From: Deltaproteobacteria bacterium
GTDB lineage: Bacteria; Desulfobacterota; Syntrophia; Syntrophales; JAFGHS01
Reading direction: 5' to 3'
Assembly: GCA_016928025.1 (NCBI GenBank)
Contig: JAFGLN010000065.1
Location: forward strand, 1-64,000
Length of the DNA: 64,000 nucleotides
Both the position numbers and the translations under genes were made by a program. The notes beneath the pieces are model-generated. The model saw nothing but the letters and a program-made list of their open reading frames with translations, did not search any database and had not been told where the DNA came from. Positions 49,536-59,412 of the stretch are shown here, in pieces; position 1 is the stretch's first letter, and each line of letters starts with the position of its first letter.

Positions 49536-49938
49536 TCGGGGAATAACGCTCATCGAAGTCGTCATCGCCATGTTCATAACAGCCGTCGGCGTTTCGGCCA
49601 TTCTCGCCCTGCAGGCGCCGGCATGGAAATCCGCAGCGAAAGCCGACTATCTCGGCCGGGCCACGCAAGTCCTGCAAAACCAGTTGGAGACGACCGAAAC
49701 ATTCATCATGAATCCATGCAATACCGTGACCACGGGCACGACGCCATCCACCATCAAAGTTAGCGGCATGTCTTCCACCATAGCCGGAGATATGACATTC
49801 AGTCTCAGCACTACCATTACAAGTATCGGGTCAAATATATGGCGAGTCAGCGTGACTGTGACCTGGCCGACCAACGCAACCGGTATTACGGGTCATGTTA
49901 TTGTTTCCAGACAGGAATTTTTCAGAGTTGGGTGTTAA
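49513..49938 (+). CDS. pilV: PilV-like minor pilin
   Basis: RGITLIEVVIAMFITAVGVSAILALQ. Confidence 0.85.
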   Translation: MLSSICNNRGITLIEVVIAMFITAVGVSAILALQAPAWKSAAKADYLGRATQVLQNQLETTETFIMNPCNTVTTGTTPSTIKVSGMSSTIAGDMTFSLSTTITSIGSNIWRVSVTVTWPTNATGITGHVIVSRQEFFRVGC

Positions 49939-49942
49939 TATC

Positions 49943-50683
49943 ATGAATAACAAAGGTTATACACTGGTGGAAATTCTAATGGCCTTGGCGGTCGGCATGG
50001 TTTTACTGGCGGCCGTCTATGGCGCGGTCAATTCTTCTCAGCGTTCATCGTCAGGTATTGAAAGAAAGGTCGTTGCCCAGCAGGATGCCAGATCGGCCCT
50101 GGAACTGATGGCCATCGAAATCAGAATGGCCTCCTATGATCAGGACATGGATACCTCCATCTGGAGGGATCCGAGTGCGAGTACCTGCCACGATGCATCG
50201 GCAAACCCCACTTATCGAGGTATCCAGGAAGCAACGGAAAATTCCATGACCATCGAGATGGACATCGGCGATAGTGGAGCGGTCGGCGACAACGGCAATG
50301 AAATCATCCGCTACAATTATGATTCGGCAAACCATCGTCTTACCCGGCAAACCATGTCAACCGCTACAGGAAACTGCTCGTTTAGTACCGCTTTTTCAAT
50401 CTTAGGCGATTTAGAGGCCAGTAAAAAAACAGTGAGGGTCATCAACGATCAAAACGGAAACAACACATACGATTCGGGGACGGATATTCCTGTTTTCAGA
50501 TACTTCAACGGAGCGGGCACCGAAATATTCCCGGGAACGACACCCGCATCGATACCGACCATCAGAACGATTGAAATCACGCTGGCCGTCGAAACGTCGG
50601 CAATCGATCCCATGACCAAACAAAAACGCAAGCTTGTTTACTCGACCCGCGTAACGCCGAGAAATCATGCGATAACACAGTGA
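49943..50683 (+). CDS. pilW: PilW-like minor pilin
   Basis: MNNKGYTLVEILMALAVGMVLLAAVYG. Confidence 0.82.
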   Translation: MNNKGYTLVEILMALAVGMVLLAAVYGAVNSSQRSSSGIERKVVAQQDARSALELMAIEIRMASYDQDMDTSIWRDPSASTCHDASANPTYRGIQEATENSMTIEMDIGDSGAVGDNGNEIIRYNYDSANHRLTRQTMSTATGNCSFSTAFSILGDLEASKKTVRVINDQNGNNTYDSGTDIPVFRYFNGAGTEIFPGTTPASIPTIRTIEITLAVETSAIDPMTKQKRKLVYSTRVTPRNHAITQ

Positions 50684-50686
50684 TCA

Positions 50687-51187
50687 ATGAGGGACATCCA
50701 TATGAGCATTCCGGTAAAGAGGAAATTCACCATGCAATCCGATGCGGGCTTCGCTCTTGTTACGGCCATCATTGCCTGTATGATCCTGGCGGCACTGGGA
50801 ATCCTGGTCATATCCATGTCCACCCGCGATTTAAAAACCAGTTCGGATGTCGTCGGAAACAAGAAGGCCATGTATGCGACGGAGAGCGGGATCCATAAAC
50901 TGACCCAGTCTTTTAACCCTGCCGAACCGAGCTACAACATCGGCAGCAGCTGGGCGGATGTGGACGCGACAAACGATCCCGGCTCCCAATACAAATACAG
51001 TTCATCGGTTGTCAGTGATCTGGCACCGATACCCCTGGCCGGATATTCGATTGAAGCCGGACAGGGTTGGGGCATGTCAAGATACGAGGTAAACATTGAA
51101 GGACGAAATACAACGTACAGAAGCGAAATGGAAGTAGACGTGGGGCTCGGCTTCGGCCCCATCCCTATCAGCACCATTTACAGGTAA
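50687..51187 (+). CDS. pilX: PilX-like minor pilin
   Basis: DAGFALVTAIIACMILAALGILVISMSTRDLKTS; ESGIHK. Confidence 0.78.
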   Translation: MRDIHMSIPVKRKFTMQSDAGFALVTAIIACMILAALGILVISMSTRDLKTSSDVVGNKKAMYATESGIHKLTQSFNPAEPSYNIGSSWADVDATNDPGSQYKYSSSVVSDLAPIPLAGYSIEAGQGWGMSRYEVNIEGRNTTYRSEMEVDVGLGFGPIPISTIYR

Positions 51188-51237
51188 TTAGCAAGGGCAT
51201 AATCAAAATATTGTAATAATCATAAGGGAGACAGATT

Positions 51238-51558
51238 ATGAGTCCATACAAAACAGCCTTAATTGTAAGCATATCAACAATATGTCTTATTCTTACCGTT
51301 TCACTTTGTCCGGCCGCTACCGTAACGCAGCAGGACGGTTTGGTGCCGACATCTTCTTCAACAACGGCGATCGTAAAGACGACCGCTTTTATTAAAAAAA
51401 TACAGAACAATACTTTATATCTGGAAAATAAACAGAAGTATAACCTGAATAACGTTAAGGTCACGGATCTCTCCGGGAGCGGTCATCGTGTTTCAAAAAA
51501 GAAGACCGCGGAGATGCTGTTTATCAACGGTCAATTAACGGAAATCGTCATACGATAA
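51238..51558 (+). CDS. Small secreted protein of unknown function in pil cluster
   Basis: Signal-peptide-like N-terminus; sits between pilX- and pilY1-like genes, same strand. Confidence 0.7.
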   Translation: MSPYKTALIVSISTICLILTVSLCPAATVTQQDGLVPTSSSTTAIVKTTAFIKKIQNNTLYLENKQKYNLNNVKVTDLSGSGHRVSKKKTAEMLFINGQLTEIVIR

Positions 51559-51589
51559 CCCATTAGGATAGTTGTTAAGGAGTCCAGTT

Positions 51590-54500
51590 ATGAAGATGAA
51601 AGTCAAATATTTCACAATAATCATGGCCTTACTGTTCATGGCTTGCATGTATTCGACCACTCCGCAGCACTGCGTAGCGGACGAACAGGAGCTTTTTACC
51701 CAGGGGACCGCCATCGAACCCAACGTCCTGCTCATCCTGGACAATTCCCAGAGTATGGATGAGGACTTCCTCGGCAACGCCATCTGTGCCTGGAGAACAA
51801 GCAGCCGATTAGTCGAAGGAAAAAGGGCGCTGAGGGCCTTGGTAACCAATTACGCCGATCAAATGCGTTTGGGATTGATGACTTATAAACTACCCAGCGT
51901 CAGCGCTTACCATCTTCACAATGCGGCCTATTTTGCTTCCTATGAACCGAAATCCTATTGTCCGAGCCCGCCGGCGGAATGCGTCGACTACTGTAAAACG
52001 GACAGTTCGACCAGTCAAACCGCCTGCCAGACGGCCTGTGAAGCGCAAAATGCTTCCTTCGACGCCACATATCGTGACGAAATCATTACCAACTTTGCTG
52101 TCGGATCGGAACAGCGAAACCGGTACTGCGATATCGTTTATCCGAAAATCAATGCGACGCCGAATCCGACGGATACGTCCAACTACATTTACTATAAGCT
52201 CCCCGGAACATTTTACGCGGGCGGCAATTATTCCTACAAGTTCAATTACGCGCCCAGCTACAGCGGCGACGACAGACCTTCCGACTCTTACAGGGTTTAT
52301 TCCTCGAAGACCGGGACCAGCGACGACGGAACCGGCTACGGCAGCTCTTACTATAATGCGACCTACGGTCCGACAGACGAAGATACCGCCCTGGGATTCA
52401 ATGACTGGGGAAAACGATGGGCCTGGTATCACACCGGCCGGGTCTGGTTTGCCAACAGTTCCCCGGGGGGTGGCTATCTGGATATCGAATGTGATGATAA
52501 TCCATCCAATAACAAACAACGGGACGACCTGCTGGCCAAACTGGAAATGAAGGAAAATGACGAAACGGGATATATGAGCTGCTCTGCGGGGAATACCTGC
52601 GGTTATGTCGTTGCCGCCGGTCTGACGCCGACCGCCGGGACTTTACAGTCTGCGATCGATTATTTCAAAGGCACAGGTGCCTATTCCGGTGCAAGCCCGA
52701 TTCTGGACCACTGCCAGAAAAACTTCGTCGTTTATGTCACGGATGGTCTTCCCAGCGTCAGCGCAAGCGGAACAAAAGACTCCGCGACCAACTTGATGCC
52801 TGCCGTATTAGATAAAATCGACGCCCTCCGGACTCTGGTAAAAACATTAGGGACCGGCGTTAATGCGGAAGATTATGTCTTTAATATTAAAACCTATGTT
52901 TTAGGCATGGCATTGACGGATGCCGCAAAAACGCAGTTGGATTATATGGCCTCTCACGGCGGCACGACGACCAACGGTCACGCTTATTACGCCGATAATG
53001 CAACAGCCATGGCTAATGCGCTTAATAACATCTTTTCCGATATCGTCCAGAGATCTTTTTCCTTCTCCACGGCCTCCGTTTCCTCCTCCCGAATCGCCGA
53101 TGAAAATTTTCTCTATGAAGCCGCGTTCGAACCGACCAGCACCGATCCCTTTTGGAAAGGTTATCTAAAAAAATGGTCCCTCAAAGCCGACGGAAGCCTG
53201 GACGCCGTCATCTGGGAAGCCGGAAATGTCTTGAGCAATCAATCGGCCGCCAGCAGAAATATCTACACCTTAATCGGCGGAACCCTGACGGCGTTCAACA
53301 CCACCAACATCACCTATCCTTATCTCAATGTGGCGGATCAGGCCACGGCGGACCCGATCATCAATTACGTCAGGGGTGATAGCAGTTATAACCCGGACGA
53401 CTGGAAACTGGGGGATGTTTTCCATGCCAACCCCATCACCATCGGCACCCCCTCTCCATTTTTCACCGATTTTTTGGATGAAAACGACGCATATGCCGGT
53501 TATAGAGCCGATCATCCCCGGGCCAGTCAATGTTCCGGAGGGGGAACATCCTGCTCGGGATACGGCGACCGCCTGATCGTCGTCGGCGCCAACGATGGTC
53601 AATTCCATGCCTTCAAGGGCTCCGACGGGTCGGAATACTGGAGCTTCATTCCCCCGAACCTGCTGCCGAAACTCCAATACCTGGCCCATTACAGCCATCC
53701 GCTTCCGACCCCGGTTCCCGAACATATGTTTTTTGTTGACGGCCCCCTGATGGTCGCGGATGTCTGGCTCGGCACGGGAAGCGGCAGTGCCAAATCCAAA
53801 AGCGACTGGAAAACCCTGGCCGTCTTCAGTATTGGCAGAAATGACCGGGACTACACGACGACGGACAAAAGCGCCGTTCCCCAATCCACCAAATATTGGA
53901 GCTGGAATACATCCTGCGACGGCAACCTGAAGGAAGTCTATGACAGCACCGACGGGCATACTTATACCTATTGCGGCTATTACGCCTTTGATTTTACCAA
54001 TGTGACCAGTTCCTTTCCGACGTTTAAATGGACCTTGAAGACCAATACGTCAAGCTACGCGTCCGAAACGCCAACAGCGGCATGGCCGTACTTCGGCGAG
54101 CCCTGGAGTAAAATGAATATCGGGAGGGTCAAAATAAACGGCGCTGAAAAATGGGTCGGCTTCATCGGTGGCGGCTATAATGCGGACACGGCCTCCGGAG
54201 GCGATACGAGAGGCAAGGGCGTTTTTGCCGTCGACTTGAGCGACGGGTCCATCATGTGGTCTTACACCTATGCCGACAACGCCGATATGGACTACGCCGT
54301 CGCTGCGCCTCTGGCTATCGCCGATACGGACGCCGATGGATTCGTCGATGCCGCCTATGTGGGAGACTTGAAAGGAAACATGTGGCAATTCCACTTCTGT
54401 AAAAAAACCGACGGCAGTTCCTGTGGCCTCTCAAACTGGACGGGAACGCTCCTGCTCGACAAGTTGTCCGGATCGGATAAATTTCCTTTATATAATCAGG

Positions 54501-55129
54501 CAACGATCGCGAAAGACGCCCTCGGCAATATATGGCTGTATTGGGGTACGGGGGACAAGGCGGACCCGACAGGAAATGGACCGGCCCAATACATCTATGG
54601 TCTGAAGCCCCTTCTTTGTAAAGACAGCACCGGCGCTCCGACGCCCTGTGTAAGGAACGACATGGATAACATCACCTCTCAACAAAACGCCTATTGCGCA
54701 ACATCATCGAAAAAAGTCGGCTGGTACATAAACCTCGCGGGACAATCGGAACAGATCCTGGCCGAACCGGTGGCTTTCGGAAATGTTCTTTATTTTACAT
54801 CTTTCGTTCCCGCCATAGGCAGCAGCGCGTCCTGCACAAAAACCGGCACCTCTTATCTCTATGCCCTCAACATCGGTGTCGATTCTGTAAATTGCACAAT
54901 AGGATCGGGGGCATTTACCGGCGGAGTGAGGAGAACAGCCGTCGGCGTCGGCATTGCCTCAGCACCCATGATATCCTTGAAACCCGGTTCCGCTCTACCG
55001 CCCGATCTCTACGTGACGACCAGCGGGTCCGGATCTCAGGAATCCTCGACACTGAGGGTTAATTTTGATCCGCCCACATTGTCCAACCGAACCAATATGC
55101 TTTATTGGAAAGATAAGCGACTGGAATAG
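51590..55129 (+). CDS. pilY1: PilY1-like pilus tip/assembly protein (VWA + beta-propeller)
   Basis: NVLLILDNSQSMDED MIDAS; DRLIVVGANDGQFHAFKGSDG; DTDADGFVDAAYVGD. Confidence 0.88.
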   Translation: MKMKVKYFTIIMALLFMACMYSTTPQHCVADEQELFTQGTAIEPNVLLILDNSQSMDEDFLGNAICAWRTSSRLVEGKRALRALVTNYADQMRLGLMTYKLPSVSAYHLHNAAYFASYEPKSYCPSPPAECVDYCKTDSSTSQTACQTACEAQNASFDATYRDEIITNFAVGSEQRNRYCDIVYPKINATPNPTDTSNYIYYKLPGTFYAGGNYSYKFNYAPSYSGDDRPSDSYRVYSSKTGTSDDGTGYGSSYYNATYGPTDEDTALGFNDWGKRWAWYHTGRVWFANSSPGGGYLDIECDDNPSNNKQRDDLLAKLEMKENDETGYMSCSAGNTCGYVVAAGLTPTAGTLQSAIDYFKGTGAYSGASPILDHCQKNFVVYVTDGLPSVSASGTKDSATNLMPAVLDKIDALRTLVKTLGTGVNAEDYVFNIKTYVLGMALTDAAKTQLDYMASHGGTTTNGHAYYADNATAMANALNNIFSDIVQRSFSFSTASVSSSRIADENFLYEAAFEPTSTDPFWKGYLKKWSLKADGSLDAVIWEAGNVLSNQSAASRNIYTLIGGTLTAFNTTNITYPYLNVADQATADPIINYVRGDSSYNPDDWKLGDVFHANPITIGTPSPFFTDFLDENDAYAGYRADHPRASQCSGGGTSCSGYGDRLIVVGANDGQFHAFKGSDGSEYWSFIPPNLLPKLQYLAHYSHPLPTPVPEHMFFVDGPLMVADVWLGTGSGSAKSKSDWKTLAVFSIGRNDRDYTTTDKSAVPQSTKYWSWNTSCDGNLKEVYDSTDGHTYTYCGYYAFDFTNVTSSFPTFKWTLKTNTSSYASETPTAAWPYFGEPWSKMNIGRVKINGAEKWVGFIGGGYNADTASGGDTRGKGVFAVDLSDGSIMWSYTYADNADMDYAVAAPLAIADTDADGFVDAAYVGDLKGNMWQFHFCKKTDGSSCGLSNWTGTLLLDKLSGSDKFPLYNQATIAKDALGNIWLYWGTGDKADPTGNGPAQYIYGLKPLLCKDSTGAPTPCVRNDMDNITSQQNAYCATSSKKVGWYINLAGQSEQILAEPVAFGNVLYFTSFVPAIGSSASCTKTGTSYLYALNIGVDSVNCTIGSGAFTGGVRRTAVGVGIASAPMISLKPGSALPPDLYVTTSGSGSQESSTLRVNFDPPTLSNRTNMLYWKDKRLE

Positions 55130-55915
55130 TCAAGAGCAAAGCGAGGATGCGTAACAGCCATAAAATTGATTGACGACCCATGGGCCGATAAACAGGTAAG
55201 CGGCGGCGGCAACAGAGAGGAACGGACCGAAAGGGACGGCGTATTTCATATCCCGTCCCTTAATGATCATCAGTACAATCCCCGTCGCCGCTCCGATCAG
55301 GGAACTGACCAGCAGGATAAACAAAAGAGACTGCCAGCCTAAAAAAGCACCCAGCATAGCGAGGAGCTTGATATCCCCGCCCCCCATGCCTTCCCTTTTT
55401 GTAATCAGTTCATAGCCGACGGCAATTGCATACAGACAACCTCCCCCGATCAGTAATCCCAGGGTTGCATCCAGCCAGGAGACATCCATAACGAAGACGG
55501 CGCCCAGCCAAAACAAAGGAATTCCCGGCAGGGTAATGCGGTCGGGAATAATCTGATGGTCCAGGTCGATGAAGGTGATGACGATCAGAGCGCAAACAAA
55601 AATGAAAGATACCGGATACTTCAGCGTAAGGCCGAACTTCCAGAAAAGCAACAGGGCCATCAGCGCCGTTATCAATTCAACCACGGGATATTTTAACGAA
55701 ATGTTCTCACCGCAATCCCTGCAGCGGCCTTTCAATATTAAATAACTGACGATGGGAATATTGTCGTAGTATCTTATGGGGTGATCGCAGCGAGGGCACC
55801 GTGAGGCGGGAGCTATGATGGACAACCCTTCAGGAAGCCGGCTGATACAGACATTCAAAAAACTCCCGATAGCGCTACCGACAATGGCAAAAAAAATGCT
55901 CAGAATAAAATCCAT
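55130..55915 (-). CDS. pilD: Prepilin peptidase
   Basis: GSAIGSFLNVCISRLPEGLSI, CPRCDHPIRYYDNIPIVSYLILKGRCRDC, KREGMGGGDIKLLAMLGAFLGW. Confidence 0.93.
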   Translation of the reverse strand: MDFILSIFFAIVGSAIGSFLNVCISRLPEGLSIIAPASRCPRCDHPIRYYDNIPIVSYLILKGRCRDCGENISLKYPVVELITALMALLLFWKFGLTLKYPVSFIFVCALIVITFIDLDHQIIPDRITLPGIPLFWLGAVFVMDVSWLDATLGLLIGGGCLYAIAVGYELITKREGMGGGDIKLLAMLGAFLGWQSLLFILLVSSLIGAATGIVLMIIKGRDMKYAVPFGPFLSVAAAAYLFIGPWVVNQFYGCYASSLCS

Positions 55916-55923
55916 ATGCGTTT

Positions 55924-56379
55924 TTACCCGTCTTTTCTGCCCCAGTCATAGGGGATATCGTTATCATGGGGATGGACCCGAAACTCATCCGGCTCCTGAG
56001 GGGAATAAACCTCTGTCGGCGTATTGATAACGATGGCCTCTTCCTCCGAGATACATTTAAACCCATGATAGACGTAAGGGGGTATATGGACCAGGATGGG
56101 ATTGTGGCTGCCGGCAAAAAATTCGTTCACCTCGCCGAAAGTAGGCGATTCCTTACGCCCGTCGTACAGAACGATTTTCATCATCCCTTTGACCACCGCC
56201 ATATTGTCGGATTGTTTTTTATGATAATGCCAGCCTTTAACGACGCCGCTATAAGCCGTCGTCATATAGACCTGCCCGAACGTCTCGAACATCTCATCAT
56301 CGGCCCGCAGGATTTCCATTAACCGTCCTCTCTCATCGGGTATGACCTTCAACGTTTTAACCTTGACCCCATGAATCAT
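55924..56379 (-). CDS. dTDP-4-dehydrorhamnose 3,5-epimerase-like (RmlC family)
   Basis: DERGRLMEILRADDEMFETFGQVYMTTAYSGVVKGWHYHKKQ. Confidence 0.85.
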   Translation of the reverse strand: MIHGVKVKTLKVIPDERGRLMEILRADDEMFETFGQVYMTTAYSGVVKGWHYHKKQSDNMAVVKGMMKIVLYDGRKESPTFGEVNEFFAGSHNPILVHIPPYVYHGFKCISEEEAIVINTPTEVYSPQEPDEFRVHPHDNDIPYDWGRKDG

Positions 56380-56712
56380 GTTTTATGCCTCCTTATTGAC
56401 ATTGACAGGCGGGGCACCTGCCGTCCGGGTTTTTTATTGACCATATGTATACTATCCCTGAACAATCAGGATCAGCAAACATTTGCTTGAGTTCACGGCA
56501 ACTTATCGTTTATCGCTACGTGTTCGCATCTTTTTTTAAAACGTTGAAAAGTATCTGCGCCCTTTTTTAATCAATATCGGCAGCCACCTATAACACACAA
56601 TGAGGTATTCTGACAATAAAATCAACGGCTCAGACAAAATCATTTAAAAACAGCGGCAAGCATGGTATAAAGCAACGGCTTTTAGAAGGTTTGAACAGGG
56701 GAATGCCGAATC

Positions 56713-57813
56713 GTGACGGATGAATTCTACATGAGACAGGCGCTGCGTCTTGCCAAGCGGGGCGAGGGATACGTGAGTCCCAACCCGATGGTGGGTGCCG
56801 TCATTGTCAAAGAAAGCAGGATTATCGGGAAGGGGTATCATCAACGCTACGGCGAAAATCACGCGGAAGTAAACGCAGTTCGCAACGCCTCCGAGTCGAT
56901 CGAGGGGACAACGGTCTATATCACGCTTGAGCCGTGCAGCCACCAGGGGAAGACGCCTCCCTGCGCCGACATGCTGCTGTCCCATCAGCCGGGACGGGTC
57001 GTTGTCGGAAGCCTTGATCCGAATCCTCTCGTGGCAGGCAGAGGAATGGAACTGCTCAGGAAAAACGGCATCGCCACAACCGTGGGGGTTTTGGAAGAGG
57101 AATGCCTGAAACTCAATGAAAAGTACTTCAAGTTCATCCGGACCGGGCTCCCGTTTGTGACCCTTAAATACGCCCAGACTCTGGACGGCCAGATCGCGAC
57201 GGAAACGGGGCACTCGCACTGGATCAGTTCATCCGCCTCCCGTCGTTACGCCCATGCTTTGCGGGCGGTAAACGACGCCATCCTGGTCGGTGCCGGAACG
57301 GTTATTCAGGACAATCCCGACTTGACGGTGCGCCTGGTCAAAGGCAAAAATCCCCGCCGGGTCGTCGTCGACTCAACGCTCAAAACACCTTCGGACGCCC
57401 GAATTTATCAAAACCAAAAAGCGGCTAAAACCATGATCGCCACCACGGCAAGGGCTGACCGTAAAAAAAGAATCATGTTTCAACACATGGGTGTCGAGAT
57501 TCTTGAGATCGACGCAGATAAACAGGGACATGTGGATTTGAATAAGCTTCTGTCGATATTGGCCGGGAAAGATATTGCGTCCCTCCTGGTAGAAGGGGGA
57601 TCGGCCATCATCACGGCCTTTTTGAAGGAAAAACTGACGGACCGTGTCGTCATCATCATCGCACCCAAAATCATCGGCAGCGGCAGGGACGCCATTGGGG
57701 ATCTCGCTGTTCGGACGATGGATGATGCCATGATCATCGCAAGGAAAAAGCTGCTCCGAAAAGGCAATGATTTAATTTTTATAGGAGAAATCCTGCCTCA
57801 AGAAAAAAGATAA
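56713..57813 (+). CDS. ribD: Bifunctional riboflavin biosynthesis deaminase/reductase
   Basis: GTG start; VSPNPMVGAVIV, HAEVNAV, LEPCSHQGKTPPC; C-terminal reductase. Confidence 0.94.
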   Translation: MTDEFYMRQALRLAKRGEGYVSPNPMVGAVIVKESRIIGKGYHQRYGENHAEVNAVRNASESIEGTTVYITLEPCSHQGKTPPCADMLLSHQPGRVVVGSLDPNPLVAGRGMELLRKNGIATTVGVLEEECLKLNEKYFKFIRTGLPFVTLKYAQTLDGQIATETGHSHWISSSASRRYAHALRAVNDAILVGAGTVIQDNPDLTVRLVKGKNPRRVVVDSTLKTPSDARIYQNQKAAKTMIATTARADRKKRIMFQHMGVEILEIDADKQGHVDLNKLLSILAGKDIASLLVEGGSAIITAFLKEKLTDRVVIIIAPKIIGSGRDAIGDLAVRTMDDAMIIARKKLLRKGNDLIFIGEILPQEKR

Positions 57814-57826
57814 AAAAGGAACCACC

Positions 57827-58330
57827 ATGCCATGGTATGCTGTTCATACCAAAAGTCGCCATGAGGACAAAGTTTTTGCGGGCCTCAGCAATAAGTCGTT
57901 CCACGCCTTTCTGCCCAAAATCGAAGTGTGGAGCAAACGGGTGGACCGGCGTAAAAAAATCTCTGTCCCCATGTTTCCGGGATATTTATTCGTGGAGCTT
58001 TTTTCCACAGATAATCAAACGAAATTAGATGTCCTCAAGACGGTCGGCGTTGTCAGGATATTGGGCACGCCAAAGGGATATGAACCGATTGCCGTTCCCG
58101 ACGAAAAAATCGATGCCATTTCCCGCTTGATTCAGTCAAAGGTGGAAATTCAACATATTCAATATCCTAATATAGGAGAGCCGGCCAAAATCATCAACGG
58201 CCCTTTCAGCGGTATCGAGGGCGTGGTTCTCAGCACGGATTATGAAAAAGAATTGTTCGTGATATCCATCGAACTTCTTCAACGGTCCGTCGCCATCAAA
58301 CTGGAAGGTTTTCAAATCACCAAAATCTAA
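57827..58330 (+). CDS. NusG-family transcription antitermination paralogue (UpxY/RfaH-like)
   Basis: MPWYAVHTKSRHEDKVFAGL; PMFPGYLFVEL; VKIINGPFSGIEGVV-type KOW. Confidence 0.87.
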   Translation: MPWYAVHTKSRHEDKVFAGLSNKSFHAFLPKIEVWSKRVDRRKKISVPMFPGYLFVELFSTDNQTKLDVLKTVGVVRILGTPKGYEPIAVPDEKIDAISRLIQSKVEIQHIQYPNIGEPAKIINGPFSGIEGVVLSTDYEKELFVISIELLQRSVAIKLEGFQITKI

Positions 58331-58385
58331 TGCTTTTTTACTTTTACGGATTCATCTAAATTCTGTATTCAGGAGGGATAAAATC

Positions 58386-59330
58386 ATGAAAAAATGTACA
58401 GACATCAACAAGGTCGCGATCGTCGGCGCCGGTCTTATGGGCTACGGCATCGGTGTTGATTTTGCCCGTACCGGTTATGAAACCTGGATGTATAATACTC
58501 GCGAAGAAACCAGCCACACGGCCATGGAACGGGCCCGGGAAGCGCTTTCACTTTTTGTCGAGGCCGACATGATGTCGGCGGCAGAGGCCGATGCGGCTTA
58601 TGCTCACCTGCATCCGACCATTCATCTGGAGCAGGCGGTCGAAAACGCCGATTATGTCTCCGAATCCGCCTTAGAATCTTTGTCGCTCAAGCGTCAGATT
58701 TTTGCCGATTTGGATCGTCTCTGTCCGGCATCGGCTATCCTGACAACCAACTCATCGAACTTTACAACCACTTCGATTGTTAAAGAAAATCGAATGGACC
58801 ACCCGGAGCGCTGCTGCGTCGCCCACTATTTTCAGCCGCCGCATTTGCTCCCCCTGGTCGAGGTCGTCGGCGGTGAGGAAACCGCTCAAGCGACCCTCGA
58901 TAAGACCTGTGAAATCTTATCCGGGATGCAAAAGAAACCCGTTGTTATACCTGTTGAAGTTCGCGGTCATGCCGGCAACCGCATTCAGAGCGCCATTGGG
59001 CGAGAAATCCGTTATCTTGTCGATAATAAAATCTGCACACCGGAGATGATCGACGATATCATCATGTACGGTTTCGGACGTCGTATGGCCAATACAGGAT
59101 GGTTTGTACGCAACGATTTGATTGGCTTGGATTTTACATATAATGCTGCAAAATCCGCGGGGGCGGAACCCTGGGAACCTTTTAAAGAACGAGTTGAACG
59201 GGGCGATTTGGGCATGAAATCCGGCAAAGGTTTTTATGAATGGCCGGACTGCGGTAAAGCCATAAATCGGAAACAAAATACCGATTTGCTCCGCTATCTC
59301 AAAAGAGACATAGAAGAAGGCAAGCTGTGA
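58386..59330 (+). CDS. 3-hydroxyacyl-CoA dehydrogenase
   Basis: KVAIVGAGLMGYGIGVDFARTGY; TNSSNFTTTSIV; AHYFQPPHLLPLVEVVGG. Confidence 0.92.
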   Translation: MKKCTDINKVAIVGAGLMGYGIGVDFARTGYETWMYNTREETSHTAMERAREALSLFVEADMMSAAEADAAYAHLHPTIHLEQAVENADYVSESALESLSLKRQIFADLDRLCPASAILTTNSSNFTTTSIVKENRMDHPERCCVAHYFQPPHLLPLVEVVGGEETAQATLDKTCEILSGMQKKPVVIPVEVRGHAGNRIQSAIGREIRYLVDNKICTPEMIDDIIMYGFGRRMANTGWFVRNDLIGLDFTYNAAKSAGAEPWEPFKERVERGDLGMKSGKGFYEWPDCGKAINRKQNTDLLRYLKRDIEEGKL

Positions 59331-59335
59331 GATAG

Positions 59336-59373
59336 AGGTTCAAAGACCAAGGTACAGGGATCAAGGAATAAGG
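59336..59373. repeat. Heptanucleotide tandem repeat, copy 3 (reverse orientation, degenerate)
   Basis: agg ttcaaag accaagg tacaggg atcaagg aataagg. Confidence 0.75.
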
Positions 59374-59412
59374 AATCATTTGAACGATCTGTTTCAATCA
59401 TGGTGATGACTT

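Noticed and set aside
51890-52550. Two 209-aa overlapping ORFs (51890-52519 minus, 51921-52550 plus) within pilY1
   Set aside because: Low-complexity Arg/Thr/Pro/Val-rich alternative frames of the pilY1 CDS.
56380-56712. Possible FMN riboswitch upstream of ribD
   Set aside because: Looked for RFN-element conserved segments in the 333-nt gap and did not find them.
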